A stretch of DNA of 41,196 nucleotides, from positions 1-41,196 of the IMG/VR virus record IMGVR_UViG_3300005577_000015; one strand, 5' to 3'. Below, one piece after another: positions 1-7,642 of this stretch. A model generated the notes under the pieces. The model searched no databases. It saw nothing but the letters and a program-made list of their open reading frames with translations, and was not told the DNA's origin. The stretch is from a virus. The translations under genes were made by a program, and so were the position numbers. Each line of letters starts with the position of its first letter. The first letter of the stretch is position 1.

Positions 1-100
1 CCCCCACTTTCGTGAAGGTGTCCTTGACTTCGGCGAGGACCTTCGACGGATTGAACTGCAGCACGCGCTCGGCGGCGGCTTGCGCAGGCGTCACGGCGAC
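1..100. repeat. Terminal direct repeat, left copy
   Basis: These 100 bases are identical to the last 100 of the window. A gene reads through the join without a break when the two copies are merged. The simplest reading is a circular assembly cut at random with a 100-bp overlap, not a biological end. The merged circle is 41,096 bp. Confidence 0.95.
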
Positions 101-1054
101 GGCGGGCACATCGTTTAGGTTGCGGAGCGGCGGTGCGGGCGTGTGCGAGGCGACGGGCGCGATCGCGGTGGCCTGTGGGGTGACAGTCGACGCCTGTGGG
201 GTGACAGTGGCCGCGGATTGGGGTGACAATCGCCCACTGGTCGCGGCCGGGGTCACGGCTTCGGTTTCCGCCGCCTTGGCGCCGCCGCCCTTCTTGTAGC
301 CTGAGACCGCAATCGCCGCGACCGTGGCGACGCTGTCGGGCAAGCCGAGCGCGGTCAACGTGTGTTTGGCGATCTCGTATTTCACGACCGGCGCGACGTG
401 CGCAGCGGCTTCGCCCACGCGCCCCGCGAGCGCCAGCCCCGGCTTGAGAATCGCCCGGCCCGCTTGGACCCCCATGAGCGCCGTTTCGGGCGCGAGGCCG
501 ACGTCGCCGACGGTCAGCATGTTCGAATCGGGACGGCCTTCGAGATCGCCGCGGAAGCCCGGCCCCTGGATGAACTTCACCGAGCCGTCGGGATTCCGCA
601 CCGTGCGGTTGCCGTGCGCGTCCACGTTCGGATCGGGCGGCGGCGCCGCGGCGGCGGCGGGCTGCCGCGCCTGTTGCGCGAGGGCGGCATAATCGACCGC
701 GCCCGCGGCTTTCCCCGGGACGAACGTCTCGCCGTCCTTCCCGGTCCAGCGGCCGCCGTCGCCCGGGCCGGTCGAGTACTTCGACTCTTCCGAAAAGGTC
801 GGATGCCCGTGCTGCTTGTACGTGTCGGTGAAATGATCGGTGCCGAACCGGATCGGCTTCGCGCCGTGCTCCTGGAAGTAGCCGCGATAGTCGTAGTGGC
901 TCTCGGGCGCGTCGACGTCGGTGATCTGGTTGCGCGCCGCCCAGCCGCGGAAGGCCTGTTCCTGCGCGGGCGCGAGGGCGGTGATCTCCCGCGGCGGCGC
1001 CGCGGCCGTCTGACGCGCCTGCTCTGCCAGGGCGGCGTAATCAATCCCCGGCAT
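1..1054 (-). CDS. Virion-associated protein, 5' part (gene crosses the junction)
   Basis: The gene starts at ATG 1054-1052, overlapping the stop of the gene before it as ATGA, and runs off the left edge. It continues at 41096 and stops at 40891, giving 419 aa in the closed circle. Residues about 35-90 carry a conserved-looking block, with ITDVDAPESHYDYRGYF followed by KQHGHPTFSEESKYS and a GGRWTG turn. From memory, this pattern recurs in proteins encoded beside tail and ejection genes of podovirus-like phages. The middle is Ala/Pro-rich and low in complexity, with tandem VTPQAS/VTPQAT units. Its place between probable ejection proteins and fibre genes suggests a virion or injection component. 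The biochemical role is unknown. Confidence 0.8.
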   Translation of the reverse strand, partial: MPGIDYAALAEQARQTAAAPPREITALAPAQEQAFRGWAARNQITDVDAPESHYDYRGYFQEHGAKPIRFGTDHFTDTYKQHGHPTFSEESKYSTGPGDGGRWTGKDGETFVPGKAAGAVDYAALAQQARQPAAAAAPPPDPNVDAHGNRTVRNPDGSVKFIQGPGFRGDLEGRPDSNMLTVGDVGLAPETALMGVQAGRAILKPGLALAGRVGEAAAHVAPVVKYEIAKHTLTALGLPDSVATVAAIAVSGYKKGGGAKAAETEAVTPAATSGRLSPQSAATVTPQASTVTPQATAIAPVASHTPAPPLRNLNDVPAVAVTPAQAAAERVLQFNPSKVLAEVKDTFTKVG

Positions 1055-2535
1055 CAGATCCCGGCCAACTTCTTGAAGGCGTCCGCTTCGGCCTGGGTAG
1101 CGAAGTCGTGGGACGATCCGTCCGGCGCTTTGACGGTGATCTTGCCGCCGGTCGCGGCACGCGGCGGGCGCGCCGTAAACTTCGACGTGTCGTAGTTCGC
1201 GTCCGTCAACGCGTCGATCCGGCGTTGGCGCCGCTTCGTGATTGCCGCGTCCAGGCCGTCGAGCTTCGCTTCGACCACGGCGACCGTGTCGGCGATCGTC
1301 GGCAGAATCTTTTCGTACTTGGCTTCGTCCTCTTTGCGGAGCACGCCGCCCTCGAGCGTTTTGCCGATCACTTGCTTGACGCGATCGATGACCGCCTGCT
1401 TCTGTTTCGCGACGGTCCCAATGCCCGTCGCGTCGGTGACCGCATTCGGGAGCCACGCGCCAATCTTCGCGGTCGTCCCCGTCGCGCCGGCTTCGATCAG
1501 GGCGCCCGTCTTGGGATCGCGCGGGGCGATCGTCGAGCGCAGGACTTTCAGATCGTCGAGCGAGGTATCGAAGTCGGCCAGATCGCCCGCGTCGCCCGAG
1601 GTGACTGAGCGCCCTTGCTCGCGCGTCGAGGCCGGCAGATCGCCCTCGCGATACTGCGCCTCGGACACGCGGATCATCTTCCCGCCGCGGTTAACCCAGA
1701 AGGGCGCGCGATTCGATCCCGCGTTCGCCGCGCTGCGCGCCGCCGCCGCTTCCGTCGCGTGGTTGTGGCGTGCGGTTTCCACCGCCGCGGCGTCGGCGCG
1801 CGCATTCGTGGCCTGCTGCTCCGGGGTGATCGCGGGCGGCGCGCTCTCGAACGGCGTCGCCGTCGGTTCGTCCTTGACGATCCGGATCGTCTCGCTGCCG
1901 TCGGCGTTGCGGGTTTTGATCTCGCGCGTGGCGATCTTCGCCTGTTCTTTCCCGTAGGCGACGCGGCTCGCGTACCACTGCGGGTCGTAGACATCGGGCG
2001 CGTCGCCGGGCTGCATCACGCCGGCCTTGATCAATTCGTCTTTGATGTGCGGATACGCCGCTTTCCGCTGCGCGTCGGTCGAAGCGCTGAAGCCCTGGAG
2101 CACTTTCTGCGTCACCGTCTGCACGTTGTCGTAGTCGCCGCGCTGCAGCTTGCGAAAGTTGATCATCCCGTCGGCGATCTTCACGCCGCGCTCCGGGCCG
2201 ACGATGGCGCTCACCTTTTTTAGGTCCGGATCCTTGTCGCCGAGATCGGCGAAATACGATCGCAGCGCCGCGTCCTGCTTCGTGAGTTCCTCTTTGTCGG
2301 CGACGTCCTTGACCCGCTGCGCTTCGAGCGCTTTGTTGCCCGCGATCTGTTGCTGCTGGAGCTCGCGCCGCTGCTGCTGGTCCGCCTGCTGCTCCCGGTG
2401 GGCGATCACCTGCGCGGGGATCTGCCCGAGCTGCTGCGCCATCCCGGCCCAGGCGTTGCCTTTGTCGAGCTCCGCGCGCTGCTCCGCCTCCCCGCGGCGG
2501 AGCAGAATCTGCGTGACGCTGTCGGCATATCCCAT
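1054..2535 (-). CDS. Probable ejection / internal virion protein (493 aa)
   Basis: The start is ATG 2535. The stop overlaps the next start as ATGA. The N-terminal 100 residues are rich in Gln, Arg, Glu and Ala with no Pro, as expected for a long alpha-helical coiled coil (for example REQQADQQQRRELQQQQ near residue 48). A second helical segment lies near residues 225-270, followed by a mixed region ending in a short KITVKAPDG beta turn. Length, helicity and position after the tail-stabilisation genes resemble the P22 ejection proteins gp7, gp16 and gp20, but no direct family match is recognised. The role is inferred from position. Confidence 0.72.
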   Translation of the reverse strand: MGYADSVTQILLRRGEAEQRAELDKGNAWAGMAQQLGQIPAQVIAHREQQADQQQRRELQQQQIAGNKALEAQRVKDVADKEELTKQDAALRSYFADLGDKDPDLKKVSAIVGPERGVKIADGMINFRKLQRGDYDNVQTVTQKVLQGFSASTDAQRKAAYPHIKDELIKAGVMQPGDAPDVYDPQWYASRVAYGKEQAKIATREIKTRNADGSETIRIVKDEPTATPFESAPPAITPEQQATNARADAAAVETARHNHATEAAAARSAANAGSNRAPFWVNRGGKMIRVSEAQYREGDLPASTREQGRSVTSGDAGDLADFDTSLDDLKVLRSTIAPRDPKTGALIEAGATGTTAKIGAWLPNAVTDATGIGTVAKQKQAVIDRVKQVIGKTLEGGVLRKEDEAKYEKILPTIADTVAVVEAKLDGLDAAITKRRQRRIDALTDANYDTSKFTARPPRAATGGKITVKAPDGSSHDFATQAEADAFKKLAGI

Positions 2536-2546
2536 TCGTCAGAGCC

Positions 2547-4385
2547 TCACTGCTGCGGGGCGTTCGGGCGGCCGGCTTGGGCCAGGTCGCGCTCGTGCGC
2601 CCAGGGATCGGTCACCGTCGCCGCGTAGTTGCGGTCGTACAGCGCGGTCGCCTGATCGAACTGCTGCCCTTGGCCGGCGAGCCCGAGTTGGCCCGCGCCG
2701 AGGCGGTAGGCGTTGTTGGAATTCTGATAGCCCAACCCCAACTGCCCTTGCCCCAGGGTGTACGCGTTGTTGCTGTTCTGATACCCGAGGCCCAAGTTCC
2801 CGTAGCCGAGCGCGGCGTTGGTCTGCGCCTGGTACTGGGCGAGCGCGGTGCCGGTGTTGGCCGTGTAGGTGCCGAGCTGCTGGCCGTAGGCCTGCGCCTG
2901 CGCGCCGGTGTTGAGCCCGAAGGTGTTGCTGGCCTGCCCGTAGGCCTGCGCCTGCGCGGCTTGGTTGGCGGCGTTATTGGTGCTGATCGCCTGCGCGGCC
3001 CCCTGGTTGTTGGCCTGGTTGACGGCGAAGCCTTGCTGGAAATTCTGGCCGCCGTAGGCGAGATTCGCCTGGTTGTTCGCCTGCGTCCGCGCCAGCATGG
3101 CGGCGTTCGTCCCCGCGGCGGCGTTCATCCGGCCGGCGTTGTTCTGCTGCTCGACGGCGTTCTGGTTCTGGAAGCCCTGTTGCGCTTCCCCGCTCGCCCG
3201 CGCGTAGTTGTCGCTGTTGGATCGCTCGGCGTTCTGAATATTCGCTTGGCCGAAGTTGAACGCGTTGCTGTTCCGGTCCTGGCCGTACGCCAACCCGGTT
3301 TGCGCGTTGGTCTGGTAGGCCCCGAGCTGCCCGGCGTTGTTCGCGGCGTTGGTCGCGCGGCTGCGCGCGTCGATCGCGGCGTACTCCTGGCTCGCGGCCT
3401 GCTGCCCGTAGTCGATCAGGCCTTTGGCCGCGTTGCCCGTGCGGAGCTGGCCTTTCGCCGCGGCCGAGTTCTGGTAGACGTCGATCCCCTGATCGCGGCG
3501 GAACGTGTACGACGGATCCGCTTCCATCTCGGCCTGCGTCGGCCCGGTGTAGTTCTGATGCGCGTACTCCGCGGGCGTCGGCATCGACTCGTACGACAAC
3601 GTCCCCGGCGCCGCTTGCCGCGATCCCGCAAAGGCCGTCGGCGTCGCGCCAGGCGTGTAGGTGAGCGCCTGCGGCCGGCCGAGCTGCTGCGCGGTGAGCG
3701 CCCCCGGCGCCGTCGCGTGCGTGTAGCTGACCTGCCCGGGCGCCGCGGCCGCCGCGGGACCGCTGAACGTGCCGATCGCCGGCGCGGTCGACGTGAACGG
3801 CGCGGGCGCGTCGAAGCTCGGCATCGTGGTCGGATAGGCCCCGCCCGTCGCGAAGGTCCCGCCGCCGCCGCCGGTCTGCGGGCCGCCGCCTTCGGTCCAG
3901 CCCCGGACGCCGCCGCCGCCGCTCGAGGCGCCGCTGGACCCGCCGGCGCCGCCGCCGGCATCGCCCAGCCAGAAGCCGTTGGTGCCGCCGCCGCTATCCC
4001 GGATGACATCGCGGGCGCCCCCGCCGTCGCCGAAGTCGATCCGGTCCCCCGACGCGACCGTGGCGTGCGTGCCGTATTGCTGGTTGTAGGCGTCGACCGT
4101 GGCCTGCAGGTTGCCCCGCGCCGCCGTCGCCGCCCCGGAGGCCCCGGTGCGCCCCGCGGACGCATCGAACGCGCCGCCCTCGCCGCCGTAGCCGCCCAGC
4201 TTGTTGGTGAATTCGATCCAGTGATCCGCCGCGCCGTTGCTCCCGCCGCCGCCGCCCGTGCCGGGGGTGCCGGCGACTGGCGCGGCGCCGCCGAGCTGCC
4301 CGGCCACGCCGCCGTCGGTCGGCTGGATCGGGGTCGGCGGGGGGAGGGAGATGTCGACGCCGGTGTGGTCCCACCAATCGGCCAT
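2547..4385 (-). CDS. Gly/Ala/Gln/Asn-rich probable ejection protein (612 aa)
   Basis: This is a low-complexity protein. The first 180 residues are Gly/Pro/Thr-rich with glycine runs. The middle contains a short ordered patch around YTFRRDQGIDVYQNSAA. The last 250 residues are Asn/Gln/Ala/Gly-rich, with tandem units such as GLGYQNSNNAY occurring twice about 22 residues apart. Similar N/Q/A-rich proteins sit beside ejection genes in podovirus-like phages; this is family knowledge, not a proven match. ATG 4385 overlaps the stop of the preceding gene by one base. A 604-aa open frame on the opposite strand is a by-product of the GC-rich repeats. Confidence 0.72.
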   Translation of the reverse strand: MADWWDHTGVDISLPPPTPIQPTDGGVAGQLGGAAPVAGTPGTGGGGGSNGAADHWIEFTNKLGGYGGEGGAFDASAGRTGASGAATAARGNLQATVDAYNQQYGTHATVASGDRIDFGDGGGARDVIRDSGGGTNGFWLGDAGGGAGGSSGASSGGGGVRGWTEGGGPQTGGGGGTFATGGAYPTTMPSFDAPAPFTSTAPAIGTFSGPAAAAAPGQVSYTHATAPGALTAQQLGRPQALTYTPGATPTAFAGSRQAAPGTLSYESMPTPAEYAHQNYTGPTQAEMEADPSYTFRRDQGIDVYQNSAAAKGQLRTGNAAKGLIDYGQQAASQEYAAIDARSRATNAANNAGQLGAYQTNAQTGLAYGQDRNSNAFNFGQANIQNAERSNSDNYARASGEAQQGFQNQNAVEQQNNAGRMNAAAGTNAAMLARTQANNQANLAYGGQNFQQGFAVNQANNQGAAQAISTNNAANQAAQAQAYGQASNTFGLNTGAQAQAYGQQLGTYTANTGTALAQYQAQTNAALGYGNLGLGYQNSNNAYTLGQGQLGLGYQNSNNAYRLGAGQLGLAGQGQQFDQATALYDRNYAATVTDPWAHERDLAQAGRPNAPQQ

Positions 4386-4948
4386 CAGTAGCCTCCGGCC
4401 TGCGGCGCCTGCACCACGCGCGCGCCTTTCGCGATCAGTTGTTGCACCAGGTGACTCGGTACCGGCCGCGGCGCCGATCCATCGGGCGCCTGCATCAGCG
4501 TCGTCTCGCCGGTCGGCTGGGTGGCCGGCGCGGCCTCAAACCCGGTCGACGACGCCGTCGGCCCGGCGAGCGCCCCCTGGGCGGATCCGAGGTCCCGCGG
4601 CATCCCCAGTTGCGCCGCCACGGGCGCGCCCCCGTCCCCGGTCGACGGCGCCGGTCCCGACGATCCCCAGCCGGAGGGCTGGAAGGTGGCGGCGTTGGTC
4701 GGGTCGAAGGCCACGGGCGGCCGCGCGGCCCGCTCCTGCATCCGCCCGATCGCCGACCGGCCCGAGGCGGCGTACGGCTCAAAGTCGGCGCGCGCCTGCG
4801 CGTACTGTTCTTTTTGGACGCGCAGCGCTTCCGCGGCCGTGTCCCGCGCGGTCTGTGCGGCGCGATCCGCGGCCGCGCCTTGCGCCTTCGCCGCGATGAC
4901 GGAGCCGGCAATCGCGGCGCCGGCCACGATGATGGTGGCTACACACAT
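4385..4948 (-). CDS. Small probable ejection protein with hydrophobic N-terminus (187 aa)
   Basis: The start is ATG 4948, preceded by a GGGAG ribosome site, with ten bases of overlap with the gene upstream. Residues 4-20 (ATIIVAGAAIAGSVIAA) form one small-residue hydrophobic segment. A predicted helix (residues 25-60, RAAQTARDTAAEALRVQKEQ) with a DFEPYAASGRSA motif follows. That motif resembles a block found, as I recall it, at the N-termini of phage internal virion proteins that cross the membrane during DNA ejection. The C-terminal half is Pro/Gly/Ala-rich and probably flexible. It forms a run of three ejection-like genes with its two downstream neighbours. A longer open frame reaches 5248 but lies inside the oxygenase-like gene and is not supported. 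Confidence 0.75.
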   Translation of the reverse strand: MCVATIIVAGAAIAGSVIAAKAQGAAADRAAQTARDTAAEALRVQKEQYAQARADFEPYAASGRSAIGRMQERAARPPVAFDPTNAATFQPSGWGSSGPAPSTGDGGAPVAAQLGMPRDLGSAQGALAGPTASSTGFEAAPATQPTGETTLMQAPDGSAPRPVPSHLVQQLIAKGARVVQAPQAGGY

Positions 4949-5508
4949 GGGAGACTCCCCGTGCCGAAGCAGAGCTGAATGAGCCGCGCGTCGAGGCCGG
5001 TGCCCCAGTTCGAAAAGATCGCGCGGCTGTGAAAGTACGGCGCCGGGAACAGAATCGCGCGGTTGAAGACGGCCGGGACGGTGTGCCAGGGTTCCCACTG
5101 CGCGGTGTCGCGCCAGTTCACCCACTCGGCATGTTTCGCGTCGTCGGTCTCCGCACTCGAGGCAATGGCGCCCGTGGCGCGGTATTTCCAGAAGGTCGTC
5201 CCGTCGGCGGCGGGCGGATCGGGATTGAGATACAAAATGCAGGTCCAATCGCCCATGTCGCGGTCCGTGTGGACGAAGGACGGCTCGTCCTGCCCTTCGG
5301 GACTGAGCCGGAACGTTTCATACGTCGGCGTCAAGCCGTAGTCGGCTTTCAACCACGCCGACAAGGGCGAGGCGCCGATCGGGGCGAGGCCCTTGAAGGT
5401 GACGCTGCCGCTTTTCAGTTCCCCGAACGGCTGCGCGAGCGCGGCGGCGCGGTAGGTGTGCGGATCGAGGACGACGTCGTCGAAGACGCGGATCGCGTGC
5501 GGGGTCAT
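4939..5508 (-). CDS. 2OG-Fe(II) oxygenase-like protein (189 aa)
   Basis: The start is ATG 5508, ATGA-coupled to the acetyltransferase stop. The protein has the layout of a jelly-roll Fe(II)/2-oxoglutarate oxygenase. H80 and D82 stand in FVHTDRDMG, followed by the strand ILYLNP and a GGT/TFW-like turn (DGTTFWKY). The distal H160 lies in PAPYFHSR, with an Arg two residues later that could bind 2-oxoglutarate. This spacing matches the HxD...H triad, and the overall look is close to the DUF6445 / small phage 2OG group. The likely reaction is hydroxylation of a protein, sugar or nucleotide; the substrate cannot be told. It sits in the late operon with a GNAT enzyme, so modification of virion or host proteins is possible (inference). 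Confidence 0.75.
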   Translation of the reverse strand: MTPHAIRVFDDVVLDPHTYRAAALAQPFGELKSGSVTFKGLAPIGASPLSAWLKADYGLTPTYETFRLSPEGQDEPSFVHTDRDMGDWTCILYLNPDPPAADGTTFWKYRATGAIASSAETDDAKHAEWVNWRDTAQWEPWHTVPAVFNRAILFPAPYFHSRAIFSNWGTGLDARLIQLCFGTGSLPCV

Positions 5509-5963
5509 GCGACCGCCTCCAGATCGAGCTGATAGGCGATCTCGACCGGCGTATACCCGCGCCGGACATACACCCGCGCGACCGCGGGGGCATCGATCGG
5601 CGCAATCATCTGGAGCTTCGCCGCGCCCTGCGCCCGCGCCCACGTCTCGGCGAGCTTCAAGAGCCGCACGCCGTCGAGGCCGCCGCGCGCGGCCGGTTCC
5701 ATCCACCAGAACAGCTCGCTCGCGACCCACTCGCCCGACAGCAGATGGCGAAAACACATCGCGCCCACCATCCCCGTCAGCGTCCCGTCGCCGAGATGCG
5801 CGACGAAGATCACGCCGTCGTCGCTCGTGATCAGGTGGGTCATGATCGCGGCAATCGCGGCCGGGTTCGTCGGCAAGAGCGCCCCGTACGGCGTCTGCGC
5901 GAGAAAGGACGCGCCCAGCGCCACCAGCGCGTCGACGTCCCCGATCACCGCGTCGCGGATCAT
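5505..5963 (-). CDS. GNAT-family N-acetyltransferase (152 aa)
   Basis: ATG 5963 overlaps the previous stop as ATGA. The protein has the GNAT order. An N-terminal strand (IRDAVIGDVDALVAL) comes first, then GVIFVAHLGDGTLTGMVGAM as strands 2-4, then the ELFWWMEPAARGG strand with an acetyl-CoA loop that departs from the canonical Q/RxxGxG/A. The helix LLKLAETWARAQG and the ending AVARVYVRRGYTPVE are the classical C-terminal GNAT signature (here R-R-G-Y). Phages often carry such genes among tail and ejection genes. The substrate is unknown. A longer open frame reaching 6311 is rejected because it overlaps two genes. Confidence 0.85.
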   Translation of the reverse strand: MIRDAVIGDVDALVALGASFLAQTPYGALLPTNPAAIAAIMTHLITSDDGVIFVAHLGDGTLTGMVGAMCFRHLLSGEWVASELFWWMEPAARGGLDGVRLLKLAETWARAQGAAKLQMIAPIDAPAVARVYVRRGYTPVEIAYQLDLEAVA

Positions 5964-6217
5964 TTCGCCACCCAGCCGGTGTTGGTTCCGCTGCCGGATT
6001 CCTTCACATACAGACTCACGTTCGCGCCGCCGCTCTCGTTGCGGTACAGATCGCCGAGCGTCCCCGTGACGACGCCGTTGGGATCGCCGAGCCCGGACTT
6101 CGTGCCGCTGAGCAGCCGGTTCACCGCGACGACGAGATTCGAGAACCACCGCTGCCAGGGCGCATTCCCGATCGCGTCGAGGAGCGGCGTGCCGATCGGC
6201 CACGGGGCGATCGCCAT
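5960..6217 (-). CDS. Small virion-associated protein with GDLYRN motif (85 aa)
   Basis: This short protein begins with a helical, Trp-containing part (PWQRWFSNLVVAVNRLL). It ends in the beta motif GTLGDLYRNESGGANVSL followed by VKESG and TGWVAK. That C-terminal module (GDLY...GG...LYVKESG...GW) is familiar from phage head-fibre and tail-fibre proteins, where it forms a small beta domain on the particle surface. It is one of a string of ATGA-coupled late genes right after the DNA-stabilisation gene. A small structural or decoration role is most likely. Confidence 0.7.
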   Translation of the reverse strand: MAIAPWPIGTPLLDAIGNAPWQRWFSNLVVAVNRLLSGTKSGLGDPNGVVTGTLGDLYRNESGGANVSLYVKESGSGTNTGWVAK

Positions 6218-7642
6218 TTACGCGGCCTCCGCGCGGATCCTGATCGCGGCATCGGTCAGCCGCACCGGCACCGGATCGGTGATCACGAGCTGCGGCACGA
6301 AGCTGCGGCAATTCCCGAGCTGCGTCCAGATCACGCGCGTCCGGTACTGCCCCAGCGCGCCGAGCGTGGTCCAGTGCTCATTGCCAAAGGTCTGCCCGCC
6401 GTCGCGTGAGACGCGCAGCATCGCTTGCGGATCGGCGCCCTGGCCGCTGAGCAGGCCGACGCCGACATCGCAGACCAGCTCGAAGGCATCCACCACGAAG
6501 CGCTTCCGGTCGATCGTCTGCGGCGCCGGTTGCCGCGTGCGGCGGATCAACGCGCCGTCGACGTCGGTGTACGACGTGGGCGTCAGCTCGTAGATCGATC
6601 CGGTCACCCGGTCGCCCACGAGCGTCTTGCCAAAGGCTTCCATCGCGCAGCCCGGGCGGTAGGCTGTTGCGGTGCCCGTGGCGACACTCCAGGCGCTGCG
6701 GCTGTGCCATTTCCCTGTCGCTTCATCGATCGCCCAGGTGGCTTCGTCGCTCGGGAAGGTAAACAGGCAGAACGGATGCCCCTGCGCTTGGTAGCTGAAG
6801 GCGGTCGTGTCGTCGATCGTCGCGTAGCGCAGCACCGTCGCTTCGATGCCGTGATTGCTGACGCGCAGCGGCGTGTAGCCCTGCGCGCGGACGATCTGGC
6901 CGCGCCCCTTGGCGGTTTTCGTGAGCCAGGTGACGGAGGTATCGACGGTGAAGGCATACGGCGCCGCAATGCCGAAGGGCATGAACGCCTCGGGCACGAC
7001 CGCGAACGGAAAGCCCGGCAAGCCCGCATCGACCAGCACTTCGCCCGTCGTTTCGCCGAAGACGCGGATCAGCCGATCGGGCGTCACACACAGGGAGACC
7101 CAGGGATCGCCGGCGGTCGATTGCGCGTAGTGGGTGGCATTCCAGGTCGTGCCGTCGTAGAGCGCGCTGCTGTAAATGGTCCCGGTCGACGCGTCGAGAT
7201 AGACGAAGCGGCCATCGATCGACGCGCCCATCGTGCAGCCCACGGGCTGCACCGTCGTGAAGGCGTGCGTGGTGCGGTCGTAGCAGTAGCCGACATCGCC
7301 GCTCGTGACAAACAACTGATCGCCGGCGTCGCCGTTGGCGCTGATCGTCGCCGGGAAGCTATTCCGCTCGACCGTGCCGCGCTGCGTCGTCGTGCCGTCG
7401 GCATAGAGCTCCCAGAAGGCGTAACCGGCCACGAAGTAGGCTTCCCCGCCGATCGCGAAGACGGCGCGGATCGGCGCCTGGCTGACGGACGCGAAGGCGA
7501 CGAGGCCCGGCGTCGGGAGCAGCGCCCAGGGCGTGACGGCGCCGTCACTCTCGTTCTTTTCGAGGTAGAGGTTGTCGCAGATCGCCCGCGCCTGGTAGGC
7601 CTCGGAGGGGTACGCCTCGCCGAGAAAGGGATAGCGCGGCAT
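6218..7642 (-). CDS. P22 gp10-like packaged-DNA stabilisation / tail hub protein (474 aa)
   Basis: It matches the P22 gp10 family in length (P22 is about 472 aa) and in layout. It opens with PFLGEAYPSEAYQARAICDN and LYLEKNES. A chain of beta-propeller-like blades follows (GEAYFVAGYAFWELY, GDAGDQLFVTSGDVGY, DGRFVYLDASTGTIY). It closes with a block typical of phage stabilisation proteins, VSRDGGQTFGNEHW then YRTRVIWTQLGNCRSFV. In P22 this protein binds below gp4 and plugs the portal after packaging, so DNA does not leak. Its position just after the gp4-like gene agrees. Confidence 0.9.
   Translation of the reverse strand: MPRYPFLGEAYPSEAYQARAICDNLYLEKNESDGAVTPWALLPTPGLVAFASVSQAPIRAVFAIGGEAYFVAGYAFWELYADGTTTQRGTVERNSFPATISANGDAGDQLFVTSGDVGYCYDRTTHAFTTVQPVGCTMGASIDGRFVYLDASTGTIYSSALYDGTTWNATHYAQSTAGDPWVSLCVTPDRLIRVFGETTGEVLVDAGLPGFPFAVVPEAFMPFGIAAPYAFTVDTSVTWLTKTAKGRGQIVRAQGYTPLRVSNHGIEATVLRYATIDDTTAFSYQAQGHPFCLFTFPSDEATWAIDEATGKWHSRSAWSVATGTATAYRPGCAMEAFGKTLVGDRVTGSIYELTPTSYTDVDGALIRRTRQPAPQTIDRKRFVVDAFELVCDVGVGLLSGQGADPQAMLRVSRDGGQTFGNEHWTTLGALGQYRTRVIWTQLGNCRSFVPQLVITDPVPVRLTDAAIRIRAEAA

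Noticed and set aside
1-100. Biological direct terminal repeats like T7
   Set aside because: A gene crosses the point in frame and the repeat is an even 100 bases. P22-type packaging gives circularly permuted ends, so an assembly overlap is far more likely.
2577-4391. 604-aa open frame on the plus strand
   Set aside because: It mirrors the Gly/Ala/Gln-rich 612-aa gene. Composition is Arg/Val/Gly-heavy with no domain, and there is no ribosome site or neighbour on that strand.
4385-5248. 287-aa reading of the small ejection gene
   Set aside because: The first 100 residues are an out-of-frame reading of the oxygenase-like gene. ATG 4948 has a ribosome site.
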